From contig JALZUI010000040.1 of the NCBI GenBank assembly GCA_023301545.1, positions 1-60,993 on the forward strand: DNA of 60,993 nt, in the 5' to 3' direction. This document shows positions 59,058 through 60,993 of this stretch, piece after piece. Both the position numbers and the translations under genes were made by a program. The first letter of the stretch is position 1; every line of letters starts with the position of its first letter. The notes under the pieces were generated by a model that was not told the origin of the DNA, searched no databases, and was given only the letters and a program-made list of their open reading frames with translations. Origin of the DNA: Akkermansiaceae bacterium (GTDB taxonomy: Bacteria; Verrucomicrobiota; Verrucomicrobiia; Verrucomicrobiales; Akkermansiaceae).

Positions 59058-60563
59058 ATGATTTCCGCATTTACCAATATCTGGAAGATCGAAGAGCTCA
59101 AGAATCGTCTGCTCTTCACGCTTGCTATGGTCTTCATCGTTCGTCTCGGTGTCGCCATTACTATCCCTGGCGTAGACTCAAGTGTTATCCAAGACTTCCT
59201 TAATTGGAGAATGGAAAGCGACGATGGCTCAACTAATGCAGGTGCCGCAGTTGGTGCTCTTCTTAACGTCTTCTCCGGTGGCGGACTCGAAAAGTGTGGT
59301 ATCTTCGCCCTCGGAATCATGCCTTACATTTCTGCTTCGATTATGATGCAGCTCGGCTCTGCCGTAATCCCCCAGCTCGCTAAGCTTTCTAAGGAAGATG
59401 GCGGCCGTCAGAAGATTACCCAGTACACACGTTACATCACCATCGTGATCGCGCTAGTACAAGGATTCATGATCGCCAAGTCTCTAGAGAACCCAGGCGG
59501 TCTCCCGTATCTCCAAGGCATTGGCCAATTCGGAGAGCTTGTTCCCAACTTCGGCATTAGCTTTATCGCCGTTGCAGTAACTACGCTAGTTTGTGGTACC
59601 ATGTTCCTCTCGTGGATTGGTGACCAGATCACTGACCGCGGAATTGGTAATGGGGTTTCCTTAATCATCTCCGTTAACATCATCGCAGCCCTTCCTGGTG
59701 CGCTTGTCCAAGCTTGGAATAAGTTCGTAAGCAATCCTGATGCAGGACAATTCGACCCAATGATCCTTGTTGGTCTTATCGCCTTCCTTCTCTTTGTCAT
59801 CGCAGCGGTAATCGCGATCACCCAAGCACAACGCCGCATCGCGGTTCAGTATGCAGGTAAGGTCAACCGCAAGAGCCAAATGAGCAAGCAGACCCAGTAC
59901 CTTCCTCTTAAGGTCAACTACGCTGGAGTTATGCCGATCATCTTCGCTTCTGCGATCATTACCTTCCCTCCTATCGTCATCGGCTACCTTTTCAAAGGTC
60001 AGCTCTGGGCGCTTAAGGTCCAAGAGTGGTTTAATCCTGCCAGCACTGTTTACTACGTTATTGCAGGGCTTATGATCTTCTTCTTCTCCTACTTCTGGGT
60101 TTCTACCTTCTTCAACCCTACAGAGATCTCTGAGAACCTGAAAAAGAGCGGGGGATACATCCCTGGTGTTCGTGCCGGAAAGCCGACCTCTAGCTTCCTC
60201 GACTTCACGATGACTCGTCTCACCTTCGCTGGCTCCATCTTCCTTACCATTATCTTCGTCTTACCTATGATCCTCGGTAACTGGTTAGGACTGCCTTACA
60301 TGGTGACCCAATTCTTTGGAGGAACCTCTCTCCTTATTCTTGTTGGAGTTCTTCTCGACATGATGCGTCAGATCGAAACTCACCTGATTCAGCGCAACTA
60401 CGACGGATTCCTCCGCAAAGGTAAGATCAAAGGCCGTTACGACCGTCTTTCGACCAACAAGGCAGGTGGCAAGGACGAGAATAGCAACGTAGTTCTCTAC
60501 CTCGTTATCTTCGTAGCGATCGTAGCGATCATCGGCGCCGTAGCGATTGGATTCGGATACTAG
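59058..60563 (+). CDS. secY: Protein translocase subunit SecY
   Basis: 501 residues from the ATG at 59058 (MISAFTNIWKIEELKNRLLFTL); a longer frame from 58980 adds a non-homologous 26 residues. Ten membrane helices are predicted. Conserved pieces include FALGIMPYISASIMMQLG, KYTQYTRYIT (reads ITQYTRY) and SWIGDQITDRGIGNGVS, AVQYAGKVNRKSQMSKQTQYLPLKVN (cytoplasmic loop binding SecA and ribosome) and NPTEISENLKKSGGYIPGVRAG. Main channel of the Sec system. Preceded by a terminator, so it likely has its own promoter. Confidence 0.95.
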   Translation: MISAFTNIWKIEELKNRLLFTLAMVFIVRLGVAITIPGVDSSVIQDFLNWRMESDDGSTNAGAAVGALLNVFSGGGLEKCGIFALGIMPYISASIMMQLGSAVIPQLAKLSKEDGGRQKITQYTRYITIVIALVQGFMIAKSLENPGGLPYLQGIGQFGELVPNFGISFIAVAVTTLVCGTMFLSWIGDQITDRGIGNGVSLIISVNIIAALPGALVQAWNKFVSNPDAGQFDPMILVGLIAFLLFVIAAVIAITQAQRRIAVQYAGKVNRKSQMSKQTQYLPLKVNYAGVMPIIFASAIITFPPIVIGYLFKGQLWALKVQEWFNPASTVYYVIAGLMIFFFSYFWVSTFFNPTEISENLKKSGGYIPGVRAGKPTSSFLDFTMTRLTFAGSIFLTIIFVLPMILGNWLGLPYMVTQFFGGTSLLILVGVLLDMMRQIETHLIQRNYDGFLRKGKIKGRYDRLSTNKAGGKDENSNVVLYLVIFVAIVAIIGAVAIGFGY

Positions 60564-60590
60564 GAATTCATATCTACCAAGTTCCAATCA

Positions 60591-60617
60591 AAGGAGGCCT
60601 AAAGGGCCTCCTTTTTT
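60591..60617 (+). terminator. Rho-independent terminator after secY
   Basis: A perfect 9-bp stem (60591-60599 with 60605-60613), a 5-base loop, and a T-run through 60617. It ends the operon, 28 bases after secY. Confidence 0.9.
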
Positions 60618-60650
60618 GGTTTAATGGAGTACTGAAAATATGTACTCTAC

Positions 60651-60835
60651 TTAAGCTGATTCGGCCCCCCATTCGAAGGTATCGAAGAACTGGGCTTTCT
60701 TGACGAGGCACAGACGAATGATATTGAAGTTATTTTGGAAAACGTATGCAGCAGGATCCTTCTGACTTCTTAGGAGGAGGAAACTAAATGAAATACTCGA
60801 GAGAACTTTGAACCCGCCATCATTTAATTTACCTC
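60651..60835 (-). other. Open minus-strand frame in the mobile-element remnant
   Basis: About 60 codons without a stop, ending at the TAA 60651-60653, encoding ...DPAAYVFQNNFNIIRLCLVKK... and a final FFDTFEWGAESA. I recognise no family. The segment 60692-60726 of it is also found at window position 11-47. It could be the end of a second gene of an element or plain remnant DNA. Confidence 0.35.
60692..60726. repeat. Dispersed element fragment, right copy
   Basis: Matches 11-47 of the window, with an exact 17-base core (60710-60726). Same strand in both places. Confidence 0.6.
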
Positions 60836-60993
60836 ACTGGGACTGGAGTGCCCTGCAGCCATTCCCTCTACGACTGTATCGAAAAGGTTTTCCGGACTAG
60901 AAGCGGCTTCGTAAAGTGATAGTTGCACCTCTTTACCATCCTTTTCACGCACTCGCGGGCGCACGATTTCTTCCTTCCTCCCATTCGCATAAA
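60824..60993 (-). pseudogene. IS256-like (mutator family) transposase fragment, cut by window end
   Basis: Read from the window's right edge toward 60824, the frame encodes EEIVRPRVREKDGKEVQ, LYEAASSPENLFDTVVEGMAAG and then a stop at 60826-60824. The PRVREKDGKEV-xLxxY pattern and the following E-GMxAG match the N-terminal region of IS256-like transposases. The catalytic DDE domain should follow, but the frame stops after about 55 residues here. So the copy is truncated by a stop or frameshift. The left part of the gene is outside the window. Confidence 0.55.

Overview
The window is a bacterial chromosome segment that I place in the phylum Verrucomicrobiota. The reasons are a four-gene pseudopilin block that matches the 'Verru_Chthon cassette' known from that phylum, an ExbB-ExbD-ExbD-TPR-TPR cluster, a formylglycine-type sulfatase and a GH95-like fucosidase, and a gapped ribosomal-protein operon with phylum-style L22, S3 and S5. 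I could not run a database search, so the genus is not fixed. I saw no rRNA genes, tRNA genes, CRISPR array or replication origin.

Layout. (1) Positions 1-2960 are an accessory scar: a 5'-truncated RHS gene with a small membrane ORF behind it, a dead REP-associated (Y1/HUH) transposase, and a ParDE/RelE-type toxin-antitoxin pair sitting between two copies of a 40-bp palindromic element. (2) 2961-18255 is mixed housekeeping: a thioredoxin/MsrA-like secreted protein, a sulfatase, an RlmD-like rRNA methyltransferase, hpf and hprK, a tetrapyrrole operon (hemC, two tiny paralogous membrane proteins, cobA-hemD), an M20 peptidase, nrdR with an ATP-cone-like partner, an ABC-2 exporter and yaaA. (3) 18260-25199 carries TPR proteins and a proton-channel energiser (ExbB plus two ExbD). 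(4) 25256-35046 holds ispF, murJ, a HAD phosphatase, an unlisted 56-residue membrane protein, the GH95 enzyme with a repeat-bearing promoter, a prohibitin, rsmB and a UDP-glucose dehydrogenase. (5) 35161-41007 is one tightly coupled operon of four pseudopilin-like proteins in gspH-I-J-K order plus a fifth exported protein. (6) 41022-44996 has a VC0807-like membrane protein, a Ski2-like helicase and a cupin. (7) 45195-60617 is a fused str-S10-spc ribosomal operon from rpsL to secY that lacks tuf, rpsN and rpmD. (8) 60651-60993 is an insertion-sequence remnant. One of its segments is also found at the extreme left end of the window.

The most notable signals are in the ribosomal operon and the pseudopilin operon. 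L22 is fused to a helix-hairpin-helix domain. S3 and S5, which both line the mRNA entry channel, both carry arginine-glycine-rich tails. A secreted coiled-coil protein gene lies between rpsS and rplV. Nearly every ribosomal gene lacks a Shine-Dalgarno sequence, although good ones occur elsewhere in the window. The pseudopilin operon looks like a stripped tip complex of a type II secretion or type IV pilus machine with a threefold enlarged GspK-like subunit and a translationally coupled extra partner.
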